Origin: Nitrospirota bacterium
GTDB lineage: Bacteria > Nitrospinota_A > UBA7883 > JACRGQ01
Length of the DNA stretch: 64,000 bases
Assembly: GCA_024275955.1 (NCBI GenBank)
Contig: JAJRYD010000003.1
Location: 1-64,000 of the forward strand
Reading direction: 5' to 3'
Positions within the stretch are counted from its first letter, which is position 1. Each line of letters starts with the position of its first letter. Below are positions 1 to 9,761 of the stretch, in pieces. A model generated the notes under the pieces. The model saw nothing but the letters and a program-made list of their open reading frames with translations, was not told where the DNA came from and did not search any database. Both the position numbers and the translations under genes were made by a program.

Positions 1-69
1 CTTTATAGGGGTCACAAAATGATAGTGAATTTGATATACATTATACCTGCTTCGCCGGAGCGTTCCCAT
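1..69 (-). CDS. tnpA: IS200/IS605-type TnpA transposase, N-terminal fragment (runs off the window)
   Basis: The minus strand from base 69 encodes 23 residues before the window ends: MGTLRRSRYNVYQIHYHF, then VTPIK. This matches the opening of Y1 (HUH) IS200/IS605 TnpA or REP-associated transposases, where a RR-x-x-Y-N-V-Y start leads into a YHFV-x-x-x-K-Y-R strand. The catalytic HUH and Tyr residues would lie outside the window. An AAGGAG ribosome site 3 bases before the ATG supports the start. Upstream lie a palindrome and a hairpin in the positions expected for the left end of such an element. Family assignment rests on the N-terminal pattern only. It could be a complete element or a fragment. 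Confidence 0.6.
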   Translation of the reverse strand, partial: MGTLRRSRYNVYQIHYHFVTPIK

Positions 70-74
70 CCACT

Positions 75-86
75 CCTTATATAAGG
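75..86 (-). promoter_or_regulatory. Palindrome sequestering the tnpA ribosome binding site
   Basis: CCTTATATAAGG is a perfect 12-base palindrome whose minus-strand 3' half contains the AAGG of the AAGGAG Shine-Dalgarno for the TnpA start at base 69. In transcripts it would hide the ribosome site. IS200 is known to limit transposase synthesis with a hairpin of this kind; that it works so here is inferred. Confidence 0.45.
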
Positions 87-96
87 AATCTCACCC

Positions 97-110
97 CGCA
101 GCAAGCTGCG
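97..110. mobile_element. Subterminal hairpin, probable left end of the IS200/IS605-type element
   Basis: CGCAGC-AA-GCTGCG forms a six-base-pair stem with a two-base loop, upstream of the tnpA start. IS200/IS605 elements carry imperfect palindromes near their ends that TnpA recognises in single-stranded form. The exact cleavage site cannot be fixed. The element boundary probably lies between 110 and about 130. Confidence 0.4.
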
Positions 111-197
111 AGGAATTACAAGTTAAAAAAATGGGATTATAATAATCACAATCTATCCATTTCGATGATATACGCTTAGGTAGGTCTGTTTTACTTT

Positions 198-659
198 ATG
201 AAATATTGGCTTTTTAAATCCGAAGAATCGGTATTCAACATTTGCGACCTACTAAAATCCCCCAAGAAAACGACCTGCTGGGAAGGGGTGCGAAACTATC
301 AGGCACGAAACTTTCTTAGGGATGAGATTGAAAAAGGGGATATGGTTTTCTTTTATCATTCCAACTGCGAAACACCGGGAATAGCAGGAACTGCCGTCGT
401 TACCAAAGAAGGATATCCCGATAGCTACGCGTGGAACGACAGGTCTAACTACTTTGACGTTAAATCAAACTATAAAAAACCTATCTGGTATATGGTCGAC
501 ATTCGTCTTAAGCGGAAATTTAAAAATATAATTCCTCTATCGGAATTAAGGAAGCAAACGAAGCTAAAAGATATGAAAATCCTCCAAAAGGGAAGCAGGC
601 TCTCGGTAACTCCGGTTGCAAAGGAGGAATGGAGCTTTATCCTTACGCTGAAGCGGTAA
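198..659 (+). CDS. EVE domain protein (THYN1-like, PUA superfamily)
   Basis: A 153-residue protein that is essentially one EVE domain, the usual length. It opens with MKYWLFKSEESVFNICDLL, the family's YWLFKSEP-like start, followed by WEGVRNYQARNFLRDEI and GDMVFFYHSNCETPGIAGTA, the conserved core of the fold. EVE domains bind modified bases in DNA or RNA, such as 5-methylcytosine derivatives, through an aromatic cage. The ligand here is unknown. It appears monocistronic: 62 bases separate it from the next gene. No restriction or modification genes sit beside it, so a housekeeping RNA role is as likely as defence. Confidence 0.9.
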   Translation: MKYWLFKSEESVFNICDLLKSPKKTTCWEGVRNYQARNFLRDEIEKGDMVFFYHSNCETPGIAGTAVVTKEGYPDSYAWNDRSNYFDVKSNYKKPIWYMVDIRLKRKFKNIIPLSELRKQTKLKDMKILQKGSRLSVTPVAKEEWSFILTLKR

Positions 660-721
660 ACGCGGCCGCAATCAAAAATTAAACTCTTTATGAAGATAGA
701 AAATTTGGCATAATAGCTGTT

Positions 722-2158
722 ATGGTTAAACAGGTTTTCAAGCGATGCGCTTTGCTTATCGTATCGTTTCTGCTTTTTACCTCCTGTGCCACGAACCCAG
801 TTACAGGCAGAAGCGAGCTTAGCTTTGTCAGCGATTCTACCGCCAATAAAATGGGATCCGACGCGTACCCCACCATCAGGCAGGAATGGGGAGGCGATTT
901 TGCCGGCTCTGAACTCCAAGAGTATGTATCGTCCATTGGGCATGAGCTGGCAAAAGTTTCTCACGCGCCAAACCTTCCTTACCAGTTTACCGTTACGAAC
1001 TCTTCCCAGATAAACGCTGTATGCCTTCCGGGCGGGAAGATATTTATAACCCGCGGCCTGCTTAACGAAATGGATAACGAAGCACAGCTTGCCGCTGTAC
1101 TCGGCCATGAGGTTGGCCATGCGACGGCAAAGCACGCGCAAAAAGCTATGACAAGGGGGATACTGATGCAGGCGGCCGCCACCGTAGCCTCCATCGCTAT
1201 AGAATCTAAGACAGATTCCGGCAGTGAGCGTGTTGTCGGGTTCGCGGCTCTACAGGCAGGGCTTTTTGGAGCGCAGGTCGCCAATATGAAATACGGCCGA
1301 GATAACGAATATCAGTCGGATGATCTTGGCGTAGTTTACATGATGAAAGCCGGATACAACCCCGAAGGAGCGATAGAGGTGCAGGAGATACTTGCCAGCA
1401 AGGAAAAGAAAAAACCGAGCTACTTCGAATCGCTTATGCGCTCTCACCCTGTTAGCGAAGAGAGAGTCCGGCATGTTACAAACTATGCTTACGAAAATGA
1501 GGCCGGCTATGCCGCTTTGCGAAAGGGTGACGGAATATTTGCCGACAGATTCAAGAAAAAAACGAAAAGTATCAAAAGAGTAAGCGATGCCTTTGCGCAT
1601 TACGACAGCGCCGACAAACATTTTAAAGAAGGCAGAACGCGCGATGCCATTGATGAAAACGAAAAGGCGATTTCAATCGCTCCCAAACAGGCAGAATTTT
1701 ATATACAAAAAGGCGATTTTGCCCTAAAAGCTAAAAAATATGTCGAAGCCGAAACGGCGTACAACAAAGCTAGAGAACTCCAGCCCGGCTATTACAAACC
1801 AGAGGAGAGGCTTGGGCATCTTGCGAAAGTACGGAATAAGAATGATAAGGCTATCGAACATCATAAAAGAGCGATGAAGCTTAATGCCAACGCGAGCAGT
1901 TCCTACATCGAAAGCGGATACGCCTATATGGAAAAAAAGGATTACAAAAACGCGGTAACTATGCTGAACGCCGGAACAAAAGTAGAGCCTGGCAATGGCG
2001 AAGCGTTCACCGCGCTTGGACTTAGCTACGAAAAGATGGGACAGCATCAGGAAGCCTACTCCGCGTATAAAGCGGGGTCATCGAGATCTTTAGACAAAAA
2101 GTCGAAAGAGTTTGCGGCTGACCGCGTCCAGCAATACCAAAAACTTATGCGTAAATAA
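722..2158 (+). CDS. M48 family metalloprotease lipoprotein with C-terminal TPR repeats (BepA-like)
   Basis: A 478-residue protein. The signal peptide ends in a lipobox (LLFTSC, Cys at about 22), so it should be lipid-anchored, probably facing the periplasm. The M48 catalytic motif HEVGH lies at residues 129-133 and the third zinc ligand is the Glu of NEYQSDDLG near 200. From about 285 to the end there are helical TPR-type repeats with the pattern of A-x-x-x-Y-x-K-A. The architecture of M48 protease followed by TPRs is that of BepA/YfgC, which degrades or matures misassembled outer-membrane proteins such as LptD. A second M48 gene lies at 55.4 kb but has no TPRs. Start is the first ATG, just before the hydrophobic leader. 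Confidence 0.9.
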   Translation: MVKQVFKRCALLIVSFLLFTSCATNPVTGRSELSFVSDSTANKMGSDAYPTIRQEWGGDFAGSELQEYVSSIGHELAKVSHAPNLPYQFTVTNSSQINAVCLPGGKIFITRGLLNEMDNEAQLAAVLGHEVGHATAKHAQKAMTRGILMQAAATVASIAIESKTDSGSERVVGFAALQAGLFGAQVANMKYGRDNEYQSDDLGVVYMMKAGYNPEGAIEVQEILASKEKKKPSYFESLMRSHPVSEERVRHVTNYAYENEAGYAALRKGDGIFADRFKKKTKSIKRVSDAFAHYDSADKHFKEGRTRDAIDENEKAISIAPKQAEFYIQKGDFALKAKKYVEAETAYNKARELQPGYYKPEERLGHLAKVRNKNDKAIEHHKRAMKLNANASSSYIESGYAYMEKKDYKNAVTMLNAGTKVEPGNGEAFTALGLSYEKMGQHQEAYSAYKAGSSRSLDKKSKEFAADRVQQYQKLMRK

Positions 2159-2219
2159 AGCCGGTAGCGATGACAACTGTCATCGTATATGATAACTTTT
2201 TATTTTTAGGAAAAGGCGT

Positions 2220-2852
2220 ATGACCAGCTGGTCCGAAGTTATAAAGGAAGCGGCCAGCCTCTTTGCCATTCTAGACCCTATAGGTTCTATAGCTATTTTT
2301 CTAAGCCTAACAATAGGGCAAAGCCCTGCGCAGAAAAAACGTACAGCCTTTGTCGCTATTGGGTCGGTTTTTTTAATTCTGTTAGTCTCTATAATCCTCG
2401 GCGAAAAGTTACTTTTACTTTTTGGAATCAGTATCGCCTCTTTTCAGGTTGGGGGCGGAATACTTATATTTCTTTTGGCTATTTCGATGTTAAAGGCAGA
2501 GATGCCGGAAATAAAAAGAACCAAAGAAGAGGCGAAAGAGGCTAAGGAGATGCATACCGTCGCGGTGGTTCCTCTCGCCATTCCTCTTCTTGCCGGCCCC
2601 GGGGCGATATCGACCGTAATAATTCAGAGCCATAACGCCTCTACAGCTATCGAGCAGGTAATACTAGCGGCAATCACTCTTTTTGTATGCCTGCTTACGC
2701 TAGCCTCATTCCTGATGGCTGTTCCGATAGAACGGCACCTCGGGAAAACCGGAATGAACGTAATCACACGGCTTATGGGGCTGGTTCTTTCGGCAATAGC
2801 TGTAGAAATAATAGCGAAAGGGCTTAAAGGCCTGTTCCCAGCACTTGGCTAG
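2220..2852 (+). CDS. MarC family integral membrane protein (UPF0056)
   Basis: A 210-residue protein of about six membrane helices. Recognisable family features are the N-terminal LFAILDPIGSIAIFLSLT segment, the central VAVVPLAIPLLAGPGAIST motif with a Pro-rich helix break, and the closing TRLMGLVLSAIAVEIIAKG. Length matches the family. Its substrate is not established; MarC is no longer thought to be a drug efflux pump, and archaeal relatives transport small neutral amino acids. It is separated from the M48 gene by 61 bases on the same strand and followed by a gene-poor stretch with repeats. Confidence 0.9.
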   Translation: MTSWSEVIKEAASLFAILDPIGSIAIFLSLTIGQSPAQKKRTAFVAIGSVFLILLVSIILGEKLLLLFGISIASFQVGGGILIFLLAISMLKAEMPEIKRTKEEAKEAKEMHTVAVVPLAIPLLAGPGAISTVIIQSHNASTAIEQVILAAITLFVCLLTLASFLMAVPIERHLGKTGMNVITRLMGLVLSAIAVEIIAKGLKGLFPALG

Positions 2853-2882
2853 TGGGGGGTGAATATCGGTTCTCTCCGGTTT

Positions 2883-3047
2883 TTAAAGGGTCATGCTTGT
2901 CCTGTCGAGGTGATAGATAGGCGTAATCTTATTAGCCAGTTTCGTAGAACCAACTTCATCTGCCCCTATAGTCAATCATCCCCTTTACAGCTTCAGGGAA
3001 AACATTTCTATGGCAAAACACTCAATCTTTAGCTTTTTTGCTTTAGC
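2883..3047 (-). pseudogene. Possible remnant of a TrkA-N / potassium channel regulatory gene
   Basis: Read on the minus strand, 54 codons contain GADEVGSTKLANKI, which resembles the GADxVxSPxxLGxxI segment that follows the Rossmann fold in TrkA-N potassium channel proteins. Upstream in the same frame is a KLKIECFAIEM stretch of the expected kind, but two stop codons (TAA and TGA) interrupt the frame and there is no start. Element A begins two bases beyond it. I read this as a decayed gene end; similarity is judged by eye. Confidence 0.3.
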
Positions 3048-3049
3048 GA

Positions 3050-3175
3050 GTCTGTTGCCAAATCCTATAAATTTGATTTTGTTTAAAATTGCCAACCTCT
3101 AAAACATCTATTTTGAAAAAGTTAAAAGATGAGTTTTTTCTTGAAGTGTTCCAAGAACTATTTCGGCAACAGCCC
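3050..3175 (+). mobile_element. Element A, copy 1 (degenerate MITE)
   Basis: The left end reads GTCTGTTGCCAAATCC and the right end CGGCAACAGCCC, forming the family's terminal inverted repeat. The interior follows the same order as other copies (AAATTTGATTTT, then TTGCCAA, then a stem-loop). It belongs with the copy at 51799 to a subtype with TTTAAAATTGCCAA. No clean target duplication remains. Confidence 0.7.
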
Positions 3176-3242
3176 GCCAATACCACCGCCAGAGCTACCG
3201 CACCTCTACACCGTATTAGAAAAGCGTTTGGGGTGGTAAAAT

Positions 3243-3371
3243 GGGGCTGTTGCCGAATAAGACAATCTTGGTTTTGCTACAAATTGCCAATCTCTAACGG
3301 TTCTATTTTAAAGAAGTTAGAAAATAAACTTTCCCTTAAAATGCTCAAAAAACTCTTTTGGAAACAGTCCC
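3243..3371 (+). mobile_element. Element A, copy 2 (MITE, intact)
   Basis: A 129-base element starting GGGGCTGTTGCCGAAT and ending GGAAACAGTCCC. The 5-base sequence AAAAT occurs directly before it (3238-3242) and directly after it (3372-3376), a target-site duplication. The central hairpin is AAGTT, loop, AACTT. It sits in the convergent gap between marC and recO. Confidence 0.85.
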
Positions 3372-3381
3372 AAAATACGGA

Positions 3382-3451
3382 GCCTTGAAGCAGAGGCTAA
3401 GGAGCGCACTGGTGTGGATGAAATAGATACTGCCTTTAAATTAGATGACTG
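3382..3451 (+). other. Short open stretch after element A, possible gene end
   Basis: A frame running to a TGA encodes SLEAEAKERTGVDEIDTAFK, then LDD and stop, a charged helical peptide with no start of its own. Element A copy 2 separates it from whatever preceded it. If the element and one target copy are removed the frame continues upstream only about 12 codons to a stop. It may be the tail of a lost gene. No function is offered. Confidence 0.2.
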
Positions 3452-3471
3452 ACTGCTTAAAAATACCAAGC

Positions 3472-4224
3472 CTATGCTAGAAACCGTTCGGTTTTAAAAA
3501 CTTTTTGCAGTCTGGCATTCCTGAAAGCCAATATAGACCGGCTTATCTCCTCTAGTAACGACTGAGATGGCTTTAGCCTTTCTGCCATTTCGAAATCGGT
3601 TATCAAAATTTTGCCAAGAAATTTCGCGGCGCCTTTTGATAGCGGTATGAAACCTGTTTTTTTATCGGAGCAACGCCGGCAAAGCAGACCGCCGGCGAGA
3701 GGGTCGAAAAACGGATCTGTATCGCCGGACCATTCCTTTTTGCAAAGCAGGCATCTCTCAAGCATCGGCCGATAGCCAAGCGCGCTTAGAAACTTTAGGT
3801 CAAAAAACCTTGTCACCCATTCCAAATCTTTCGAGCCGGTCTGCCGCTCAAGCCAGCTAAGCCCCTTTGCTACGAGATCGAACGCGGTCAAATTAGGATC
3901 TCCCTCGCGGAGTCCTGCCTCTACCATCTCCACCATGTAGGAAGCATGGTAGAACTTTTCAAGATCTGCCGATATCCCTGTGCGGGAGGTAGACATCTCG
4001 ACGGAACTAAGTTTAACAAGGTTTGCGTTCTCCTTGCCGAAGAAAACTATATCTAAAGAATGAAAAGGTTCCAGCCTGCCTGCAAACCTGCTCTTGAGTT
4101 TTTTCGCGCCTTTGGCTACTACCCTTATCCTTCCGTAACGCCTGCCGAAAAATGAAACTATCCTGTCGGATTCCGCAAGGTCGTAATGGCGAAGAACCAG
4201 CGCTGTATCGTTATAAAGCGGCAT
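3472..4224 (-). CDS. recO: DNA repair protein RecO
   Basis: A 250-residue RecO. The N-terminal OB-fold shows NDTALVLRHYDLAESDRIV and GRIRVVAKGAKKLKSRFAG, the canonical DNA-binding strand. The C-terminal half carries the zinc finger as CLLC and CRRC pairs about 25 residues apart. RecO works with RecR and RecF to load RecA on SSB-coated single strands. It lies 8 bases downstream of era on the same strand, a common era-recO arrangement, so the two are probably co-transcribed. The ATG start gives the normal N-terminus. Confidence 0.95.
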   Translation of the reverse strand: MPLYNDTALVLRHYDLAESDRIVSFFGRRYGRIRVVAKGAKKLKSRFAGRLEPFHSLDIVFFGKENANLVKLSSVEMSTSRTGISADLEKFYHASYMVEMVEAGLREGDPNLTAFDLVAKGLSWLERQTGSKDLEWVTRFFDLKFLSALGYRPMLERCLLCKKEWSGDTDPFFDPLAGGLLCRRCSDKKTGFIPLSKGAAKFLGKILITDFEMAERLKPSQSLLEEISRSILAFRNARLQKVFKTERFLA

Positions 4225-4232
4225 TATGGATG

Positions 4233-5096
4233 CTATTTTACATTAGTGGCATAGGTGTCGATAAACTTTTCGTCTTTCGTCCATTCCTTTCTTGTTTTCA
4301 CCCTTAGCTCAAGGTAAAATTTCCGGCCGAACCGCTCTTCCAGTTCCTTTCTGGCATCCCACCCTATTCTCTTAATCATCGAACCGCGCTGACCTATCAC
4401 TATCCCTTTCTGCGATTCCTTCTCGACGTATATGGTGGCAAAAACCACAGAAAGTTTTTTACTGCGTTCCTTGAAATCATCAATAGATACAAGGGAGGAA
4501 TATGGTATTTCCTGTCTGGTAAACTGAAAAAGTTTTTCTCTTATTATTTCCGATGTAAGAAACCGTTCCGTCTGTTGGGTGAGGGTATCTTCAGGGTAGA
4601 GCGGGGGAGATGCCGGAAGTATCGCCGCGATTTCTCTCTCAAGCGCGTCGACCCCATCTCCTTTTAGGGCAGAGACCGGAATAATTTTTTCTATCCCTAT
4701 TTCCGAAAACCGCTTGATGACAGGAAGAAATCTATCTTTCTCGACAAGGTCTATTTTATTGACAGCTACTATTATCGGTTTTCCGGTTTTTTTGATATTT
4801 TCAATCCACTCAATCTCCTTATCTATATCTCTCATGCTTGGGCCAGCTAGAAAAAGCAGAACATCGGCTTCATGGATAGCGCCTATCGCCTCTTTCATCA
4901 TTTTTCTATTGAGAGGCTTTCCTTGGGAACTATGCAGGCCAGGAGTATCAATAAAAATCATCTGCGCGAAGGCGGTAGTCTTTATGCCTAATATCCTGTC
5001 TCTTGTCGTCTGAGGCTTATTGGTGACGATAGAAATTTTTTCTCCGCAAAGGGAGTTAATTAAAGTCGACTTGCCGGCGTTTGGCCGCCCTGCCAA
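4233..5096 (-). CDS. era: GTPase Era (start codon uncertain)
   Basis: The G motifs are all present: GRPNAGKS, NKPQTTRD, DTPGLH, NKIDLV and SALKGDG, followed by the C-terminal KH domain with its GQRGSMIKRI loop. Era binds 16S rRNA near the 3' end and supports 30S assembly. The listed start is a TTG at 5094-5096, which yields MAGRPNAGKS and lacks the first beta strand. The missing strand is encoded just upstream in the same frame (FHSGYCCLAGRPN), but between it and an in-frame stop about 15 codons before the TTG there is no ATG, GTG or TTG. Either an unusual codon or a one-base sequence error near the T run at 5111-5115 is involved. Confidence 0.93.
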   Translation of the reverse strand: MAGRPNAGKSTLINSLCGEKISIVTNKPQTTRDRILGIKTTAFAQMIFIDTPGLHSSQGKPLNRKMMKEAIGAIHEADVLLFLAGPSMRDIDKEIEWIENIKKTGKPIIVAVNKIDLVEKDRFLPVIKRFSEIGIEKIIPVSALKGDGVDALEREIAAILPASPPLYPEDTLTQQTERFLTSEIIREKLFQFTRQEIPYSSLVSIDDFKERSKKLSVVFATIYVEKESQKGIVIGQRGSMIKRIGWDARKELEERFGRKFYLELRVKTRKEWTKDEKFIDTYATNVK

Positions 5097-5124
5097 GCAA
5101 CAGTAGCCAGAGTGAAAAAGGGAA

Positions 5125-5886
5125 TCAGTCGTAGGCTTTTACCAGTTTATCAACATGCAGGTCGTGTTCGTATGGGCTGTTCTTTTCATGGCTTACAGTG
5201 CCAGCAAGGGTGATGACTTTTCCGAGGTAGGGAGTAAGTTCGTCTTTTTTCTCGCCGGTAATGTAGTAGCTGTTCTTTTTACCTCTACGAATTTTGACAG
5301 GCACAAGCTGATATGCCGCCTGCTTATACCTCATCAGTCTTCCGGTAACGGTTACTTTTTTACCAGCCTTGGTTCTGCTTCTCACTTTTACCATCTTCGC
5401 TTCAAGCAAAACAGGTTGCGGCATTTTTTCAACCACGGAGATTGCGTAGTAGATAGATTTTTTGGGAGGTATGCGGTAATTTTTCAGATGGTGCCGGTAA
5501 GTAGCGTCAACGATTATAACGTCGTCTTCAAGCTTTATCTTTTTAATGCTCAGCTTATAGTTGTCCATCGGCTGTGAAAGAACCGCGATAATCATATACT
5601 TTTCAAAATTAACCGCGTTGAGCTGTTTTTCAAGCTTCTTGATTTTAGAGTACGACGGCCTGTTGTTAAAACTTCGATACTTGCTTAAGAAATGATCTAC
5701 GCCTCTTTGAGATCTGATTACCTGAACATTGGGAGGAGCTGTCAAGGAGGTGCCAAGTACGTTGGTAGGTATCTGATCCGATATCCTTGTCTTCACTTTT
5801 ATGTTGGCCGCAAACGCCGGAGAGGCAACGAACAACATCAACAGAAAAATTACAAATCGCTTCAACTTACTTAAACACCTTCCCAT
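5125..5886 (-). CDS. Secreted protein with PrcB-like domain
   Basis: A 253-residue protein with a signal peptide (FVIFLLMLFVASPAFAA, cleavage near residue 27). Residues about 60-150 resemble PrcB-type domains: a QRGVDHFLSKY helix, then NFEKYMIIAVLSQPMDNYKL and VDATYRHH. PrcB is a small partner of a surface protease in Treponema. The C-terminal 90 residues (KVTVTGRLMRYKQ to VITLAGTVSHE) look like a small OB-type beta barrel. It lies upstream of era on the same strand, 28 bases away. Domain identification is by pattern and the function is unknown. Confidence 0.6.
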   Translation of the reverse strand: MGRCLSKLKRFVIFLLMLFVASPAFAANIKVKTRISDQIPTNVLGTSLTAPPNVQVIRSQRGVDHFLSKYRSFNNRPSYSKIKKLEKQLNAVNFEKYMIIAVLSQPMDNYKLSIKKIKLEDDVIIVDATYRHHLKNYRIPPKKSIYYAISVVEKMPQPVLLEAKMVKVRSRTKAGKKVTVTGRLMRYKQAAYQLVPVKIRRGKKNSYYITGEKKDELTPYLGKVITLAGTVSHEKNSPYEHDLHVDKLVKAYD

Positions 5887-6183
5887 AACCAGAGGATTCT
5901 ACCATAATTATCGACGGTTCTCTTTGAAAAATTTAGCTTTTAAACCATCTCACCCAAATTCTATATTCTTTTTCACCTAAAAATCCTAGCCTAGTCAAAA
6001 ATCGTATCAAATAAAACCGCTCCTACACAAAACAGGTGCAACCTGCGTGCCACAGATATCTACTTATTTTCCATGTAGTTACATTCTTAGAAAAAAAACA
6101 TAAGTCTTAAAAACCAGACATTTCTAATATTTTGTTTCACCTGATAGAATACGGGAAGGTTCTTAAACGCATTTTAAAACTTT
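5887..6183. other. Divergent intergenic region
   Basis: An AT-rich 297-base gap between two divergently transcribed genes. It must hold promoters for both the PrcB-like gene and the TVP38-type gene. I see no convincing palindrome or second open frame and cannot place the promoters with confidence. Confidence 0.4.
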
Positions 6184-6879
6184 ATGAATAGCAAAAAAAA
6201 GGCAAGCTTAAAACTTGCGACAATACTCATAGTTATAGTCGGATGCGTAGTTCTTATACGCGAGACAGGTCTTATGGGAAAAATTTCCCTCACCGAGATT
6301 CGTAGCCTAGTAGATTCACTAGGAGTGTGGGGGTCTGTAGGTTTCGTTATCGTCTATGCCGTTACCACCTCGTTTGGTCTGCCAGGCACCATTATCACCG
6401 TTGCCGGAGGGTTGATTTTTGGTAGATGGCTCGGCACCGTTTTAAATATCATAGGCGCAACGCTTGGAGCGTCCGGCGCGTTTTGGATTGCAAGACTTGT
6501 AGCAAGAGATACATTAAGTGAAAAATTCCAAGGACAGAAGTGGTTCGAGAAATTTAACGCAGGAATGGAAAAGGACGGTTTCAATTATCTTCTCTTTGTA
6601 AGACTTGTTCCGGTTTTTCCATATAACGGAATAAACTTTGGAGCCGGTCTTACTAAAATATCGTTTAAAGACTACATCACGGCAACCGCAATCGGCATAA
6701 TACCTGGAAGCTTTGTATTTACCAATGCGGCGGCAGAAATCGGAGAATCTGCCTCTGGCGGCGGAATATTCAGCCCGGGAGTTATGCTGGCATTTGTTCT
6801 TCTTGGGCTATTCGCGCTGATACCTGTATTACATAGAAAGTTTAAGGCAAAAAAAACAGACGAAGAAAAAAACGGTTAG
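6184..6879 (+). CDS. TVP38/TMEM64 family membrane protein (VTT domain)
   Basis: A 231-residue protein with a first membrane helix at about 10-28 and the VTT core after it. Diagnostic stretches are GLPGTIITVAGGLIFG, the FxRLxPxxPYNxINxxAG equivalent (VRLVPVFPYNGINFGAGL), and GIIPGSFVFTNAAAEIG. DedA/TVP38 proteins are related to lipid scramblases and some flip undecaprenyl phosphate or phosphatidylethanolamine; which lipid applies here is unknown. The gene converges on fbp and overlaps its 3' end by 4 bases. Confidence 0.9.
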   Translation: MNSKKKASLKLATILIVIVGCVVLIRETGLMGKISLTEIRSLVDSLGVWGSVGFVIVYAVTTSFGLPGTIITVAGGLIFGRWLGTVLNIIGATLGASGAFWIARLVARDTLSEKFQGQKWFEKFNAGMEKDGFNYLLFVRLVPVFPYNGINFGAGLTKISFKDYITATAIGIIPGSFVFTNAAAEIGESASGGGIFSPGVMLAFVLLGLFALIPVLHRKFKAKKTDEEKNG

Positions 6880-7880
6880 CCGTTCAGCATAGCGGTAACA
6901 CGCTCGACATCTTCTCTGCTTCCGATAACGAGCGGAACCCTCATATGAAGACCGTCCGGCTGAATATCCATTATGCGGTTCTTGCCGTCCGTGGCGGTGC
7001 CGCCGGCGTTCTCGACGATAAACGCAAGAGGGTTTGCTTCGTAAAGAAGCCTTAGTTTTCCTTTTGGGCTTTTACTGTCTCTTGGATAGATAAACAGACC
7101 GCCATAGAGAAGGTTGCGGTGAAAATCCGCGACAAGAGAGCCTATATAACGAGCTGTGTACGGACGCTTTGTCGCTTCGTCTTTTTCCTTAAAATAGTCT
7201 ATCGCTCTTTTTGTCTTTTCATCCCAATACTGGTAGTTGCCTTCGTTTACGCTGTATATCTTCCCTTTGGAGGGGGTCTTGATATCTTTATGCGACAAGA
7301 TAAACTCGCCGACATTCGGATCTAGCGTGAAGCCGTTTACGCCGTGTCCGGTAGAGATAACAAGCATAGTGGAGGAGCCGTATATAACATACCCTGCAGC
7401 GACAAGCTCCCTGCCCGGCAGTAAAAAATCATCTTCACCGCACTTTCCGGTGCCGCCGCCTTTCCTGTATATTCCGAATATAGTTCCTATGCTCACGTTC
7501 GCGTCGATGTTCGACGAGCCGTCAAGCGGGTCGAATACCAAGAGATACTTTCCTTTAGGGTAGGCATCTGGGATTTCTATAACTTTTTCGTTTTCCTCCG
7601 AAGCCATCCCGCAAAGATAGCCGGTATACTCCATCGTTCTTATGATTGTCTCGTTCGCCATGACGTCAAGCTTTTGTTGCTCTTCGTCCTGCACGTTTCT
7701 GCCGCCGGCTTTTCCAAGCACGTTAAGAAGGCCGGCTTTATTTACTTCGTAGGAAATCTGTTTAAGCGCTACGGTAAGCTCCACAAACAGTGAAGAAAAC
7801 TCCCCCGATGCTTGCGGATATTCGCGTTGCTCACCGAGTATAAGCTTCGTTACTGTTGTTCCGATATCTCCATGAACCAC
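6876..7880 (-). CDS. fbp: Fructose-1,6-bisphosphatase class 1
   Basis: A 334-residue enzyme of normal length. It hydrolyses fructose-1,6-bisphosphate in gluconeogenesis or the Calvin cycle. Seen motifs are MASEENEKV with the metal-binding Glu pair, VFDPLDGSSNIDANVSIGT, the metal site, and LRLLYEANPLAFIVENAGG near the C-terminus with the substrate Lys/Arg environment. The start is GTG (7878-7880), one base after the stop of glnB, indicating translational coupling. It is the third gene of an amt-glnB-fbp run, an odd mix of nitrogen and carbon functions. Confidence 0.95.
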   Translation of the reverse strand: MVHGDIGTTVTKLILGEQREYPQASGEFSSLFVELTVALKQISYEVNKAGLLNVLGKAGGRNVQDEEQQKLDVMANETIIRTMEYTGYLCGMASEENEKVIEIPDAYPKGKYLLVFDPLDGSSNIDANVSIGTIFGIYRKGGGTGKCGEDDFLLPGRELVAAGYVIYGSSTMLVISTGHGVNGFTLDPNVGEFILSHKDIKTPSKGKIYSVNEGNYQYWDEKTKRAIDYFKEKDEATKRPYTARYIGSLVADFHRNLLYGGLFIYPRDSKSPKGKLRLLYEANPLAFIVENAGGTATDGKNRIMDIQPDGLHMRVPLVIGSREDVERVTAMLNG

Positions 7881-7881
7881 C

Positions 7882-9488
<1,607 letters not shown>

Positions 9489-9590
9489 AACATATTAAAG
9501 ATTTAGGCGCAACCAGATCGCATCGTGGGGTAGCGTCTCAGCTTGAATTCCAGCGGCTTTCCCTACTTTCTCAAAGGAGGGGACTATAAG

Positions 9591-9707
9591 GGGGCTGTTG
9601 GTTTAATTGTTCTACAAATTACCAATTTCTAAAGGCTCTATTTTAAAGAAGTTAGGAAATGAACTTCTCCTTAAAATGCTCAAAAAAACTCTTTTGGAAA
9701 CAGGCTC
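9591..9707 (+). mobile_element. Element A, copy 3 (MITE, internally shortened)
   Basis: A 117-base copy starting GGGGCTGTTG and ending GGAAACAGGCTC. ATAAG precedes it (9586-9590) and follows it (9708-9712), a 5-base target duplication. About 12 bases after the left end are missing compared with other copies. The central stem GAAGTT/AACTTC is intact. Confidence 0.85.
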
Positions 9708-9761
9708 ATAAGGGGTAGTAGCCCTTTTAAGGGTAACCGCTCCGTCCAGCACTCCGCGCGC

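Noticed and set aside
470-1141. A 223-residue minus-strand frame
   Set aside because: Antisense to the EVE and M48 genes, whose protein motifs are unambiguous.
3089-3388. A 99-residue open frame
   Set aside because: It runs through two element A copies and its two similar halves (ILKKLKDEFF and ILKKLENKLS) are simply translations of the repeat. No ribosome site.
9500-9560. Sigma-54 promoter before amt
   Set aside because: The best minus-strand match (TGGAATTCAAGCTGA) has GA instead of GC at the -12 position.
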